A DNA stretch of 14,137 nt from Wenzhouxiangella sp. (GCA_021767625.1 JAASTB010000030.1:1-14137); one strand, 5' to 3'; shown: positions 1-7,589, counted from the first letter of the stretch. The notes: generated by a model not told the origin, from the sequence alone. A program made the numbers and translations.

Positions 1-2
1 CT

Positions 3-1010
3 CTTCCACCCGGCCGGCCGGCGGCCAGACCACGACGCTGCCGCACAACCCGCCATGGCCTGCACGCCGCCGATCCCGACGCCATGCGCCGGAAACTGCA
101 CGGGCTGCCGCTGACCGCGCTGGCCCTCGACGAGGGGCAGGCCGAGTCCCTGGCGGGTTGCGGCCTGAATTCCGTGGCCGAGCTGCTGCGCCTGCCGGCA
201 CCCGAGCGGGCGCGGCGTTTCGGGCCGGCCCTGAACCGTCATCTCCGGTGCCTGGAGGGCAGGGCGCCGACCCCGCTGGCCGCCTGGCGGCCGCCCGAAA
301 CCTTTCGGCTGAAGCTCGAACTGCCGGCGGCCAGCAGCGACAGCGCGGCCCTGCTGTTCGTGCTTCGCCGCTTGATTGGGCGGATGGCGCACTGGCTCGA
401 GGTGCGCGATCAGGCGCTCACGCGTTTGCACGTGACGCTGCACCGCGAGGATGGCGGCGGCCGGATTCCGCTGGAAGTCGGCTTGTCGCGACCCGGCATG
501 GACGCCGAGCGCCTGCTGGAATTGCTCGCGCTCAAGCTCGAGAACCTCGAGCTGCCGGCGCCGGTCGAGGCCGTCGAGCTGCGCGCCGAGAGCACCGATG
601 AGCATCGTCCGCCCCAGGCGGACCTGTGGAGCGGCCACAACCGCGGCGACGCCTGGCCGGCACTGCTGGATCGTCTCAGGGCCCGCCTCGGGGAGGCGGG
701 ATTGTCCGGCCTGGCGCCGCAGCCCGATCATCGCCCGGAGAAGGCCTGGCGCTGGGTCGAACCGGGCACCGCTGCAAGCTGCGAGGACGAGCGGCCGAGA
801 CCGACCTGGCTGCTGCCCGTCCCGCGCCCCTGCCGACGCGAGAACCTCAGGCTGGAAGACGGGCCCGAGCGCATCGAGGCCGGCTGGTGGGACGAGGAAG
901 ACTGCCGGCGCGACTATTTCGTCGCCCGCGACCGTCATGGGCGGCGGTTATGGGTGTTCCACGAGCATCAGCCGCGGGAGGGGTGGTTCATACATGGCCT
1001 GTTCGATTGA
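3..1010 (+). CDS. imuB: ImuB, Y-family DNA polymerase-like mutagenesis protein (C-terminal part, cut by left edge)
   Basis: This is the 3' part of an ImuB-type gene; its frame is open to the left edge, so the ATG at 84 is probably internal and the catalytic-like palm region lies outside the window. ImuB is known as a catalytically inactive Y-family relative that links ImuA and the error-prone polymerase DnaE2 to the sliding clamp during SOS mutagenesis. Visible here are the helix-hairpin-helix-like stretch (AESLAGCGLNSVAELLRLP, then RRFGPAL), the little-finger region, and QADLW at 615-629, a good match to the beta-clamp binding motif in the position usual for ImuB. The protein ends in GWFIHGLFD, the typical ImuB tail. 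The next gene is convergent, so no dnaE2 follows directly. Identification comes from family character; a general Y-family polymerase C-terminus is the alternative. Confidence 0.85.
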   Translation, partial: LPPGRPAARPRRCRTTRHGLHAADPDAMRRKLHGLPLTALALDEGQAESLAGCGLNSVAELLRLPAPERARRFGPALNRHLRCLEGRAPTPLAAWRPPETFRLKLELPAASSDSAALLFVLRRLIGRMAHWLEVRDQALTRLHVTLHREDGGGRIPLEVGLSRPGMDAERLLELLALKLENLELPAPVEAVELRAESTDEHRPPQADLWSGHNRGDAWPALLDRLRARLGEAGLSGLAPQPDHRPEKAWRWVEPGTAASCEDERPRPTWLLPVPRPCRRENLRLEDGPERIEAGWWDEEDCRRDYFVARDRHGRRLWVFHEHQPREGWFIHGLFD

Positions 1011-1047
1011 TTCAAATTTCCAAATCACAAGCACCAATGTTCGAGCT

Positions 1048-1797
1048 TTAGATATCCAGCCTGGCCTGGCCTTTCGGCAATTCGATCGGCTCGAGCAAGT
1101 CCTCCCCCTGGTATTCGGGGTTGTTGACCCTGGTGGTCACCGGCTCGGCGCGCAGGCTGTCTTCCGGGGGCGGCGCAAGGAGTCGTTCGGCGTCTTCCGG
1201 TGGGCCGGACAGCCAGGTCTGCCATTGATCCGCGCTGAGCATCACCGGGGCGCGGTGATGGCCGATCTCGCGCAGCAGGCCGTTGGGTTCGGTGGTGATC
1301 AGCGTGAAGGAACGGCGGGTTTCACCCTCGCGAGTCGTCGATTCGTCCCACAGGCCGGCGAAGATCAGCATCGGGGCCGATGCGGGCATGACCCGCCAGG
1401 GCTGCTTGGGCCTGCTGCGCTGATCCCACTCGTAGAACCAGGAAAACGGCACCAGGCAGCGCTGCCCGCGCTTCCAGGCGTTGCGGAAGGTGGGCTTCTT
1501 CGCCACCGTCTCGGAGAAGGGTGCATCCGGCTCGCTGCGGCAGTTGGCCGTCGAGAATTTCGGCAGGTCGCCCTTCATCCAGGGCGGGAGCAATGGCCAG
1601 ACCATCTGCTCGAGGACGCGACGGCCCTGTTCATCGGGTATGACCGCCGGCAGGATCGTCCAGCGTATCGAATCCCCGCGGCGCGTCGAGGGAGCGACGT
1701 TGAGCAGCCGCAGCCCGTCGTCGGGCGGGCTGCCGAACAGGTCGAGGTACTCGTAGACCTGCCGCCAGGAAAACTCGTGTCCACCGCGTCCGCACAT
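1048..1797 (-). CDS. yedK: SRAP-family abasic-site processing protein (YedK/HMCES type)
   Basis: SRAP proteins bind abasic sites in single-stranded DNA and form a stable thiazolidine crosslink through the N-terminal cysteine, shielding the lesion. The 249-residue product starts MCGR, and the expected active-site residues are visible: Cys2 (exposed after Met removal), Asn85 in STANCRSE, Glu123 in WFYEWD and His180 in HHRAPVML. The length is slightly above the roughly 220 of E. coli YedK. The start is the ATG at 1797, because Cys2 must be next to the initiator Met; a TTG at 1812 in the same frame would add five residues and block the chemistry. GGCGGA lies 7 nt upstream as ribosome binding site. 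The gene converges on imuB, 37 bp apart, making a small DNA-damage neighbourhood; family members are known to cluster with SOS genes. No LexA box is apparent. Confidence 0.93.
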   Translation of the reverse strand: MCGRGGHEFSWRQVYEYLDLFGSPPDDGLRLLNVAPSTRRGDSIRWTILPAVIPDEQGRRVLEQMVWPLLPPWMKGDLPKFSTANCRSEPDAPFSETVAKKPTFRNAWKRGQRCLVPFSWFYEWDQRSRPKQPWRVMPASAPMLIFAGLWDESTTREGETRRSFTLITTEPNGLLREIGHHRAPVMLSADQWQTWLSGPPEDAERLLAPPPEDSLRAEPVTTRVNNPEYQGEDLLEPIELPKGQARLDI

Positions 1798-1810
1798 GTC
1801 GGTATCCGCC

Positions 1811-1850
1811 AAAAGAAAAGGCCCTGTGCGGATGATACCGCGCAGGGCCT
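1811..1850 (-). terminator. Intrinsic terminator after tRNA-Asn
   Basis: A 12-bp stem (arms 1839-1850 and 1819-1830, one G-U pair) with an 8-nt loop is followed on the minus strand by TTTTCTTTT. It starts 9 nt after the tRNA 3' end, so it terminates the tRNA transcript. The loop holds TATCAT, and the T-run ends only 13 nt before the ATG of the SRAP gene. Confidence 0.85.
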
Positions 1851-1859
1851 TCTCGGATC

Positions 1860-1936
1860 TGGCTCCCCGGGTCGGATTCGAACCAACGACCTAGTGATTA
1901 ACAGTCACCCGCTCTAACCAGCTGAGCTACCGGGGA
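1860..1936 (-). tRNA. tRNA-Asn (anticodon GTT), CCA encoded
   Basis: The reverse strand folds as a full cloverleaf: acceptor TCCCCGG/CCGGGGA with discriminator G and encoded CCA, D arm GCTC...GAGC, anticodon stem GGTGA/TCACT around loop CTGTTAA (anticodon GTT, Asn), a 5-nt variable loop, and T arm GTTGG-TTCGAAT-CCGAC. It is 77 nt with CCA. It stands alone, with its own promoter upstream and a strong terminator downstream. Confidence 0.97.
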
Positions 1937-1953
1937 ATCGTGTGAAGCCGCAT

Positions 1954-1982
1954 ATTTTGCGCATTGGAGCCCGGTCCGTCAA
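1954..1982 (-). promoter_or_regulatory. Sigma-70 promoter of tRNA-Asn
   Basis: On the minus strand TTGACG (1977-1982) and CAAAAT (1954-1959) are separated by 17 bp and lie 17 nt upstream of the mature tRNA 5' end. The -35 box matches 5 of 6 and the -10 box 4 of 6. The spacing and position fit a tRNA promoter with a short leader removed by RNase P. Confidence 0.65.
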
Positions 1983-2022
1983 GCGCTTTGAGCGACTTTT
2001 TCCGCGAAACCCGGTGTCCTTT

Positions 2023-4296
2023 TCAGGACAGGGCAATGATGCGGTTGCGACCGCCGGACTTGGCGCGGTAGACGGCCTCGTCTGCCCGTTGGAGCAGGTG
2101 GGTGGCGAGTCGCTCCGGCTCGTCTTCGCCGGAGGCCGACGTGGTCGTTCCGATGGAAATGGTCACGCCCAGGGTGCCGCCGCCGTCGGGCACCTCGAAA
2201 GCCAGGTCGGCAACGGCCTGGCGCAGTTCTTCGGCCAGGCGGCGCGCGCCCTCGTCGTCGGTTTCGGGCAGGACCAGCAGGAACTCCTCGCCGCCGTAGC
2301 GCCCGATAGCGTCTACGGCGCGAACGCGTTCTCGCATCACGCCCGCCACCCGGGAGAGGATGCGGTCGCCGAAAAGGTGGCCGTGGGCATCGTTGACGGA
2401 CTTGAAATGATCGAGATCGATCATGCAGACCGACAGCGGCGTGCCGCGGCGAACGGCGCGGGCGGCTTCGGTGTCGAGCTGGCGCAGGACGACTTCGCGT
2501 CGCAGCAGGCCGGTGAGTTCCTCGTAGGTCGCGTCCTGGAACAGCCGCAGGTTTTCCAGGCTGGTGGCCACCTGGTGCGAGAACAGGTCGAGCAGCTCGA
2601 TTTCCTCGCGCCGGAACAGCTCGCCGCTGTGCTTGCGGCCGAGGCACAAGGTCCCGATCATGCGGCGCTGGAAATAAAGCGGGACCAGCACCTCCGCGCC
2701 GATGGCCGCCAGGCCCTCCGCGCTTTCCTCGTCCTGGCGGCGGAGTCGGTTGACCGTCACGGGACGCCGCAGGCGCTCGAGATGGCCGAAGGCCTTCGAG
2801 CGTTCGTTGAGCAGGGCGGTCAGGCGCTTCTGTCGTTCGGGCTCGATGCCCCGGCTGAAGGCGGTGGCCAGGTCGTCCTTGACCTCGTCGACCGCCACGA
2901 CCGCCGACCAGGACAAATCGAGCGCCCGGCGCGATTCGTCCGCCAGTTGTTGCACCAGGGTTTCCAGGCGGCCCTGGGTGGACAATGCGCGGGCGACCTG
3001 GATGAGGCGATGACGCAGCGCGCGGCGCTTCGGGAACAGGCCTCGCTCGACCAGCCGCTCGATACCCTGGCGCAGGGGGCGGAACAGGATGCCGATGACC
3101 AGCGCGCAGGCGGTCACGATCCACTGACTGGTCCGCAGCCCGAAAATCTGCTCGAACAGCGGCAGGGCCGTGGTCAGCAGCGTGTAGAGCAAGAGGATGA
3201 CCAGCAGTGCGACGGCCCCGTAGACGAGACCGCGCCGGACCAGGGATTCGACGTCGAACAGGCCGTAGCGAAAGATGGCCAGGAAGACCGTGGCGGGAAA
3301 GACCAGAAGGATGACGTTTTCGATGTGCTCGGCCAGCGTCGGATCGATGCGCGACCAGCCGGGCCAGGCAGACGACACCACGATGTAGACGGCCCAGGGC
3401 AGCAGGCCGGCCAGCACCACCAGCGCCTGGTTGGTCTCCCTTGCCGATTGAGCCCGCCAGGCTTGCCAGGCGAGGATGCTGGCCACCGACACCGCCCAGC
3501 TGACCAGCACGGCCGTTTCCGCCCAGATCAGCAGGGGCGGTCCCTCGGGTGGTGCGAAATACCACTGGTAGACGGCGGCGGCGGCGAGCAGCAGCCCGGA
3601 GCCGAACCCGATGAGGTAGTAGCTCCAGACCAGGCCTGGGCGCTTCTGCAGGAGGGGCAGGCGCCCTGGAATCAGGCTGACGAGATGCAGTTCCATCGCG
3701 AACTGGACCCCGGTCGACAACAACCAGAAAAGCAGGGTGCCGGTGACGGCCAGCTCACCGAGGGTGTAGCCGGCCGGAAGGGCGAGTTCGATGGCGACAA
3801 GCGAGACGAAGAGCGTCAGGATCTTCGCTCTCGGATCCTGCCGTCGGTAGCGCGCGGCCAGCGCCGCGAGACCGAGATAGGCGGCCACGAGGACGAACTT
3901 GGCCAACAGGCCCGCCAGGTCGATCGGCACGCCGGGCTCGAGTTCGATCGACACCGTCGTGCCATCGCGGTCGACCTCGCCGCGGAGGACTCGCCCGGGG
4001 CCGTGATGGCGATCGAAGATTTCGTCGAGTTCCTGCAGGGTCGAGAAGGTCTCGCCTCCAATGGAAACCACGCGATCACCGGCCTTCAGGCCGGCATGCT
4101 CGGCCGGTGAATCCGGCTCGACGTCCTCGATGAGGACGCCTTGTTCGTCCTGGCTGATGAGTACGCCGATTCGCTGGCTGGCAAACCGCCACTCATCGAC
4201 GACCGACCAGGCCAGAAGCAGGCCCACGAGAGCGACGACCAGCGCCGGGCCGAGAATTCCGCGCGAGGGCGACTCGGCCTGCATGGCATGGTTCAT
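2023..4296 (-). CDS. Membrane diguanylate cyclase: PDZ, polytopic membrane module, GAF, GGDEF
   Basis: This 757-residue protein is predicted to make c-di-GMP from two GTP. In order: a first membrane helix (about 14-32), a PDZ domain (about 45-120, with GVLIEDVEPDSPAEHAGLKA), about nine more membrane helices (128-406), a linker, a GAF-like domain (about 440-585) and a GGDEF domain (about 590-757). The cyclase site is GGEEF (668-672), with DLDHFK (627-632) as metal/GTP-binding segment. RAVD (659-662) sits five residues before it as the inhibitory I-site, so it is likely active and product-inhibited. With ten helices by eye and the N-terminus inside, PDZ would be periplasmic and GAF-GGDEF cytoplasmic. 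The membrane part around FRYGLFDVESLVRRGLVYG resembles that of some polytopic sensor kinases. The ATG at 4296 overlaps the stop of a 33-codon frame (ATGA), and its own Shine-Dalgarno is poorly spaced (GGGGA, 11 nt away). The PDZ ligand and input signal are unknown. The stop is 87 bp before the tRNA-Asn 5' end. Confidence 0.9.
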   Translation of the reverse strand: MNHAMQAESPSRGILGPALVVALVGLLLAWSVVDEWRFASQRIGVLISQDEQGVLIEDVEPDSPAEHAGLKAGDRVVSIGGETFSTLQELDEIFDRHHGPGRVLRGEVDRDGTTVSIELEPGVPIDLAGLLAKFVLVAAYLGLAALAARYRRQDPRAKILTLFVSLVAIELALPAGYTLGELAVTGTLLFWLLSTGVQFAMELHLVSLIPGRLPLLQKRPGLVWSYYLIGFGSGLLLAAAAVYQWYFAPPEGPPLLIWAETAVLVSWAVSVASILAWQAWRAQSARETNQALVVLAGLLPWAVYIVVSSAWPGWSRIDPTLAEHIENVILLVFPATVFLAIFRYGLFDVESLVRRGLVYGAVALLVILLLYTLLTTALPLFEQIFGLRTSQWIVTACALVIGILFRPLRQGIERLVERGLFPKRRALRHRLIQVARALSTQGRLETLVQQLADESRRALDLSWSAVVAVDEVKDDLATAFSRGIEPERQKRLTALLNERSKAFGHLERLRRPVTVNRLRRQDEESAEGLAAIGAEVLVPLYFQRRMIGTLCLGRKHSGELFRREEIELLDLFSHQVATSLENLRLFQDATYEELTGLLRREVVLRQLDTEAARAVRRGTPLSVCMIDLDHFKSVNDAHGHLFGDRILSRVAGVMRERVRAVDAIGRYGGEEFLLVLPETDDEGARRLAEELRQAVADLAFEVPDGGGTLGVTISIGTTTSASGEDEPERLATHLLQRADEAVYRAKSGGRNRIIALS

Positions 4297-4394
4297 TGGC
4301 GAATGAGTCCCCGCTTCGTCCCGGCGGCGGCGCGTCCTGAAAGGTCCGGGCGATATCCGGGAGATCGCGGGTGGCGGGCGGAATCATGGTGCAT
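4293..4394 (-). CDS. Possible 33-residue leader ORF coupled to the PDZ diguanylate cyclase
   Basis: Between the two cyclase genes an ATG at 4394 opens a 33-codon frame (begins MHHDSARHPR, ends GLIRQ). It is preceded by GAAAGGGG 8 nt away, a better ribosome binding site than the one before the cyclase. Its TGA overlaps the cyclase ATG in an ATGA, the classic geometry of translational coupling. The peptide is basic, with no recognised domain, membrane helix or signal peptide. The same frame stays open far upstream inside the preceding gene, as GC-rich shadow frames do, so chance is a real alternative. It could act only as a translated leader that delivers ribosomes to the cyclase start. Confidence 0.4.
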   Translation of the reverse strand: MHHDSARHPRSPGYRPDLSGRAAAGTKRGLIRQ

Positions 4395-4492
4395 TGCTGG
4401 TACCCCTTTCAAATTCGCGCGACAGTTTAGCGGAGTCGGCGTCGGGCTGATTCGGGCTGGCGCACCGAGCGAGGCCCGCCGCGCGGGGTGTC

Positions 4493-7402
4493 TCACGAAT
4501 CCGGCTCGGAAACGTGCACGACGACCCGGTTGCGCCCCTCGTCTTTTGCCCGGAAGAGTGCCTGGTCGGCCTGTCTGAGGAGGTCTTCGTAGTTTTGCGC
4601 CTGCCGGTTGTCGCTGACGCCGAAGCTGGCCGTGATGCCCAGATCCGGCGCCAGTCGGCCGAAGTCGGTGGTTTCGATCGAGCGGCGAATGCGCTCGCTG
4701 ATGCGGGCCGCCTTTTCGCCGTCGATGTCGTGGAAGGTCAGCGTGAACTCCTCGCCGCCCCAGCGCGCGGCCTGGTCGCCGGCGCGCACGTGCTTGCGAA
4801 GCACATCCGCGACCACGCGCATCACCTCGTCGCCGATGAGGTGGGAGTATTCGTCGTTGACCCGCTTGAAGTGATCGAGGTCCATGATCACCAGGCTCAG
4901 GGGGCGGTCTTCCGCCTGGCTTCTGCGGAATTCCTCGGCCAGCCATTCGTCGAAGGCACGCCGGTTGGCCAGGCCGGTCAGCTGGTCGATGCGGGCCTGG
5001 CGCTCGTAGTCTTCGGCCTGCTGCTTGAGTTCGCGAGTCTTCTCGTCCACCTGGGCACTGAGCTCCCTCGCACGCCGCTCCAGGCGCCGCATTCGCCACT
5101 GCGTCGCGAGTCCGATCAGGCCCAGCAGCGCGAGTACGACGACCACCCAGAACCAGGCGCGCTGCCAGGGCAGGGGAGCGATTGAAAACCGCAGGCTGGT
5201 TTCCGAGCCGTTCCAGTCGCCGTAGGGGTAAGCGGCCGAGACGCGAAACACGTAGTCGCCGGGTCCCAGGTTGGTGTATTCGGCCACATTCTGCCCCCGG
5301 CGTTCGACCCATTCGTCGTCGAAGCCCTCGAGCATGGTGCGATAGCGAATCCGCTGCGGCATGATGAAGCCCAGCCCGGCATACTGGATGGTGACCCGTC
5401 CGGTACCCGCCGGCAGTTGGACCGGCCCGTCGATGCGCCGCTCGTTGCCGTCGGCCGCGAAGTGTTCGATGCTGACCGGCAGGACGGTGTCCTCGTAGCG
5501 CGTCAGGTGATCGGGATCGACGCTGGCCAGGCCGACGGCGGTGGCCACCCAGACCCGACCGTCGTGCCAGCTTGCCGGCGGTCCGGCGCCGCCATTGGCC
5601 TGCGCGCTGAGGAGGCCGTCGCCCTCGGTGTAGAGTTCGAAGTCGATTTTCTCGCGCTCGCCGTCGGCAACGGCGACCGCCTGCTCCTTGAGCACCCGGA
5701 CGATGCCGCGGTTGCTCGTCAACCAGAAGGCGCCGTGGCGGTCGTCGACGATGTGGAAGAGCTTGTCCACCGGCATGCCCGCGCTGCGGCCCACCAGCTG
5801 GGCGTCGCCCGTGACCGGATCGTAGCGCACCAGGCCTCGATCGGTGGCGAGCCAGAGACGGTATTGTTCGCGGTCTTCGTGGATGCCGTAGACGTACATG
5901 GCCTCGTCGAGGTGGTAGAGGGAAATCGGCTCGAAGCGCTCGCCTGCATGGCGCGCCAGGCCGAAGCCGGTGCCGACCCAGATTTCTCCCCTGCTGTCCT
6001 CTTCGAGGGCGATGACGAAGTCGCCCGGCAGCCCGTCGCGGGGCAGGAAGACCGCGGTGCCGTCATCGTCGATTTTCGCCAGGCCGCTGGCCGTGGCGAC
6101 CCAGATTCGTTCCTGGCGGTCGACGAGGATATAGCGGATGTCGTTGGACGGCAGGCCGCTCGCGCGGTCGTGCCGCGCCACCACTCGCCCGTTGCGCCAG
6201 TGCAGGACGCCGTCGGAATGCGTGCCGATCAACACGTCTCCCCCCGGCAACTGGGCCAGGCTGAGGGTCGAAAGGGCGATCGGGTCTTCGCCGTCGCGTA
6301 CGGTTCGGGCCTGCTCGCCGTCTAAGCGACTCACGCCCTCGCTGGTGCCGACCCACAGGCTGCCGTCGGCGTGCGGCATCACCGCCCGCACGTAATTTCC
6401 GACCAGGCCCTGGTCGCGCGTGGTGGTGACGAAGGGCGCCGAACGAAGGCGGAACAGTCCCCCGTTGGTGCCGACCCAGAGGCTGTGCTCGAAGTCCTGG
6501 TAGAGGGAAACCACGCGATTGTTGGGCAAGCCGTCCTGCGTGCCCAGGTGGCGCACGCCGTCTCGGTTCAGTCGGTACAGGCCGGAGTTGATGGTGCCGA
6601 TCCACAGGGCGCCGCCCCGGTCTTCGAGCAGCGCACTGACGGCGAGATCGTCGAGTCGCTCGTGCACGGAACGGAACGGCCCTTCGGGGTTCTCGCGCAC
6701 GTACAGGCCCTGCTCGGTCCCGACCAGGAGCCGTCCGTCTTCGTCGATAAGCAGGCTCAGGGCGGGGGCGGGCGGCAGATCGGTTTCGCTGACCAGGCGG
6801 GCGTCGCCCAGCTGCGGTATCCGCAGCAATCCGCGCGATGTGGCTGCCCAGGCACCCCGGTCGTCGGTCAGAACCTGGTGGGCGGACGCGCCGGGGAGGA
6901 AGGATTCCTGGGCTACCATCCGCCCGGCTTCGTCGAGCTGCCGGCGAATGACGCCCGCGCCCTGGGTCGCGATCCACAGCTGGCGGCGCGAGTCCATCAC
7001 GGCATGCGTGATCATCGTGGGCGCGGTCGAAAGGGGCTGCCAGCTATGCCCGTCCGTCAGCGACAATCCGCCGCGCGCCCCGGCCGCCACGAGTCGACCC
7101 CGATCGTCGACCGACAGCGACAGCACGCCCGCGTCCGGCAGTCCGGTTTCGGGGCCGCGCTCGAACAGACGGAAGCGATGGCCGTTGAAACGTGCGATGC
7201 CTTCCCAGGTCGCGAACCAGAGATAACCGTCCGGGGTCTGGGCGATGGCGTTGATGGTGTTGTGCGGGATTCCCTCCCGCGTGGTCCAGACCTGGTGGTG
7301 AAGGTCGCTGAACGGCAGTCGGCCGACCTGGGCGCTGACTGCGCCGGGCAAAACGAGATACAGCAGCGCACAGGCGGCTGCGAAGCTGGACAGTTGGCGC
7401 AT
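4493..7402 (-). CDS. Reg_prop/Y_Y_Y sensor diguanylate cyclase
   Basis: This 969-residue sensor is predicted to make c-di-GMP in the cytoplasm in response to a periplasmic signal. A signal peptide (1-24, cut after AVSA) is followed by about fourteen Reg_prop-type propeller blades (about 30-640; typical cores are GYLWFATWEGIARF, LWVGTNGGLFRL and IWVATASGLAKI), enough for two seven-bladed propellers. Then come a Y_Y_Y domain (about 655-745, with YRTMLEGFDDEW and GDYVFRV), one membrane helix (750-769), a coiled-coil signalling helix (about 770-805) and GGDEF. The active site is GGEEF (882-886), DLDHFK lies at 841-846, and RAGD (873-876) is the I-site. Reg_prop-Y_Y_Y sensors are best known in hybrid two-component proteins and often sense carbohydrates, but the ligand here is unknown. 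GGGAAGGG just before the ATG serves as ribosome binding site. It is divergent from ndk and is followed, 196 bp on, by a second cyclase gene with no clear terminator between. Confidence 0.93.
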   Translation of the reverse strand: MRQLSSFAAACALLYLVLPGAVSAQVGRLPFSDLHHQVWTTREGIPHNTINAIAQTPDGYLWFATWEGIARFNGHRFRLFERGPETGLPDAGVLSLSVDDRGRLVAAGARGGLSLTDGHSWQPLSTAPTMITHAVMDSRRQLWIATQGAGVIRRQLDEAGRMVAQESFLPGASAHQVLTDDRGAWAATSRGLLRIPQLGDARLVSETDLPPAPALSLLIDEDGRLLVGTEQGLYVRENPEGPFRSVHERLDDLAVSALLEDRGGALWIGTINSGLYRLNRDGVRHLGTQDGLPNNRVVSLYQDFEHSLWVGTNGGLFRLRSAPFVTTTRDQGLVGNYVRAVMPHADGSLWVGTSEGVSRLDGEQARTVRDGEDPIALSTLSLAQLPGGDVLIGTHSDGVLHWRNGRVVARHDRASGLPSNDIRYILVDRQERIWVATASGLAKIDDDGTAVFLPRDGLPGDFVIALEEDSRGEIWVGTGFGLARHAGERFEPISLYHLDEAMYVYGIHEDREQYRLWLATDRGLVRYDPVTGDAQLVGRSAGMPVDKLFHIVDDRHGAFWLTSNRGIVRVLKEQAVAVADGEREKIDFELYTEGDGLLSAQANGGAGPPASWHDGRVWVATAVGLASVDPDHLTRYEDTVLPVSIEHFAADGNERRIDGPVQLPAGTGRVTIQYAGLGFIMPQRIRYRTMLEGFDDEWVERRGQNVAEYTNLGPGDYVFRVSAAYPYGDWNGSETSLRFSIAPLPWQRAWFWVVVVLALLGLIGLATQWRMRRLERRARELSAQVDEKTRELKQQAEDYERQARIDQLTGLANRRAFDEWLAEEFRRSQAEDRPLSLVIMDLDHFKRVNDEYSHLIGDEVMRVVADVLRKHVRAGDQAARWGGEEFTLTFHDIDGEKAARISERIRRSIETTDFGRLAPDLGITASFGVSDNRQAQNYEDLLRQADQALFRAKDEGRNRVVVHVSEPDS

Positions 7403-7495
7403 TTCCCTTCCCGAAGAATGCGGCCGGACGCTTCCGGGGCTTGCAGGTGAGCGGGTCGTCTCCCGAAATTTGCAGTCTCCGGACCCTATTTCGAC

Positions 7496-7525
7496 ATTAT
7501 GTGCACTCCCTCATGCCGGATACAA
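7496..7525 (-). promoter_or_regulatory. Candidate promoter of the Reg_prop diguanylate cyclase
   Basis: On the minus strand TTGTAT (7520-7525) and CATAAT (7496-7501) are separated by 18 bp. The -10 box matches 5 of 6 but the -35 box only 3 of 6. It lies about 95 bp upstream of the cyclase ATG inside the 299-bp divergent intergenic region. No operator half-sites stand out. Confidence 0.4.
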
Positions 7526-7589
7526 GCCTCTTGCCGAGGCAGGGCCGCCCGGATCATGGCTGACGGGCATGAATTTCGGGCGTTTCAGG

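Noticed and set aside
451..1917. 488-codon plus-strand frame running over imuB, the SRAP gene and tRNA-Asn
   Set aside because: It crosses two well-supported genes and most of a tRNA gene in another frame and strand, and its product shows no family character.
1860..1936. tRNA-Asn as integration site of a mobile element
   Set aside because: No integrase, direct repeat of the tRNA 3' end or foreign-looking segment is visible on either side.
2015..2030. Hairpin with GAAA loop over the stop of the PDZ cyclase as a terminator
   Set aside because: The stem is only 6 bp and no T-run follows on the minus strand.
1942..4110. 722-codon open frame on the plus strand opposite the PDZ diguanylate cyclase
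   Set aside because: It lies fully antisense to a protein with clear PDZ, GAF and GGDEF motifs; its low-complexity Gln/Gly/Asp-rich product is the typical antisense shadow of GC-rich coding DNA.
4475..4487. CCCGC/GCGGG hairpin after the Reg_prop cyclase as a terminator
   Set aside because: The stem is 5 bp and no T-run follows, so I see no support for intrinsic termination between the cyclases.
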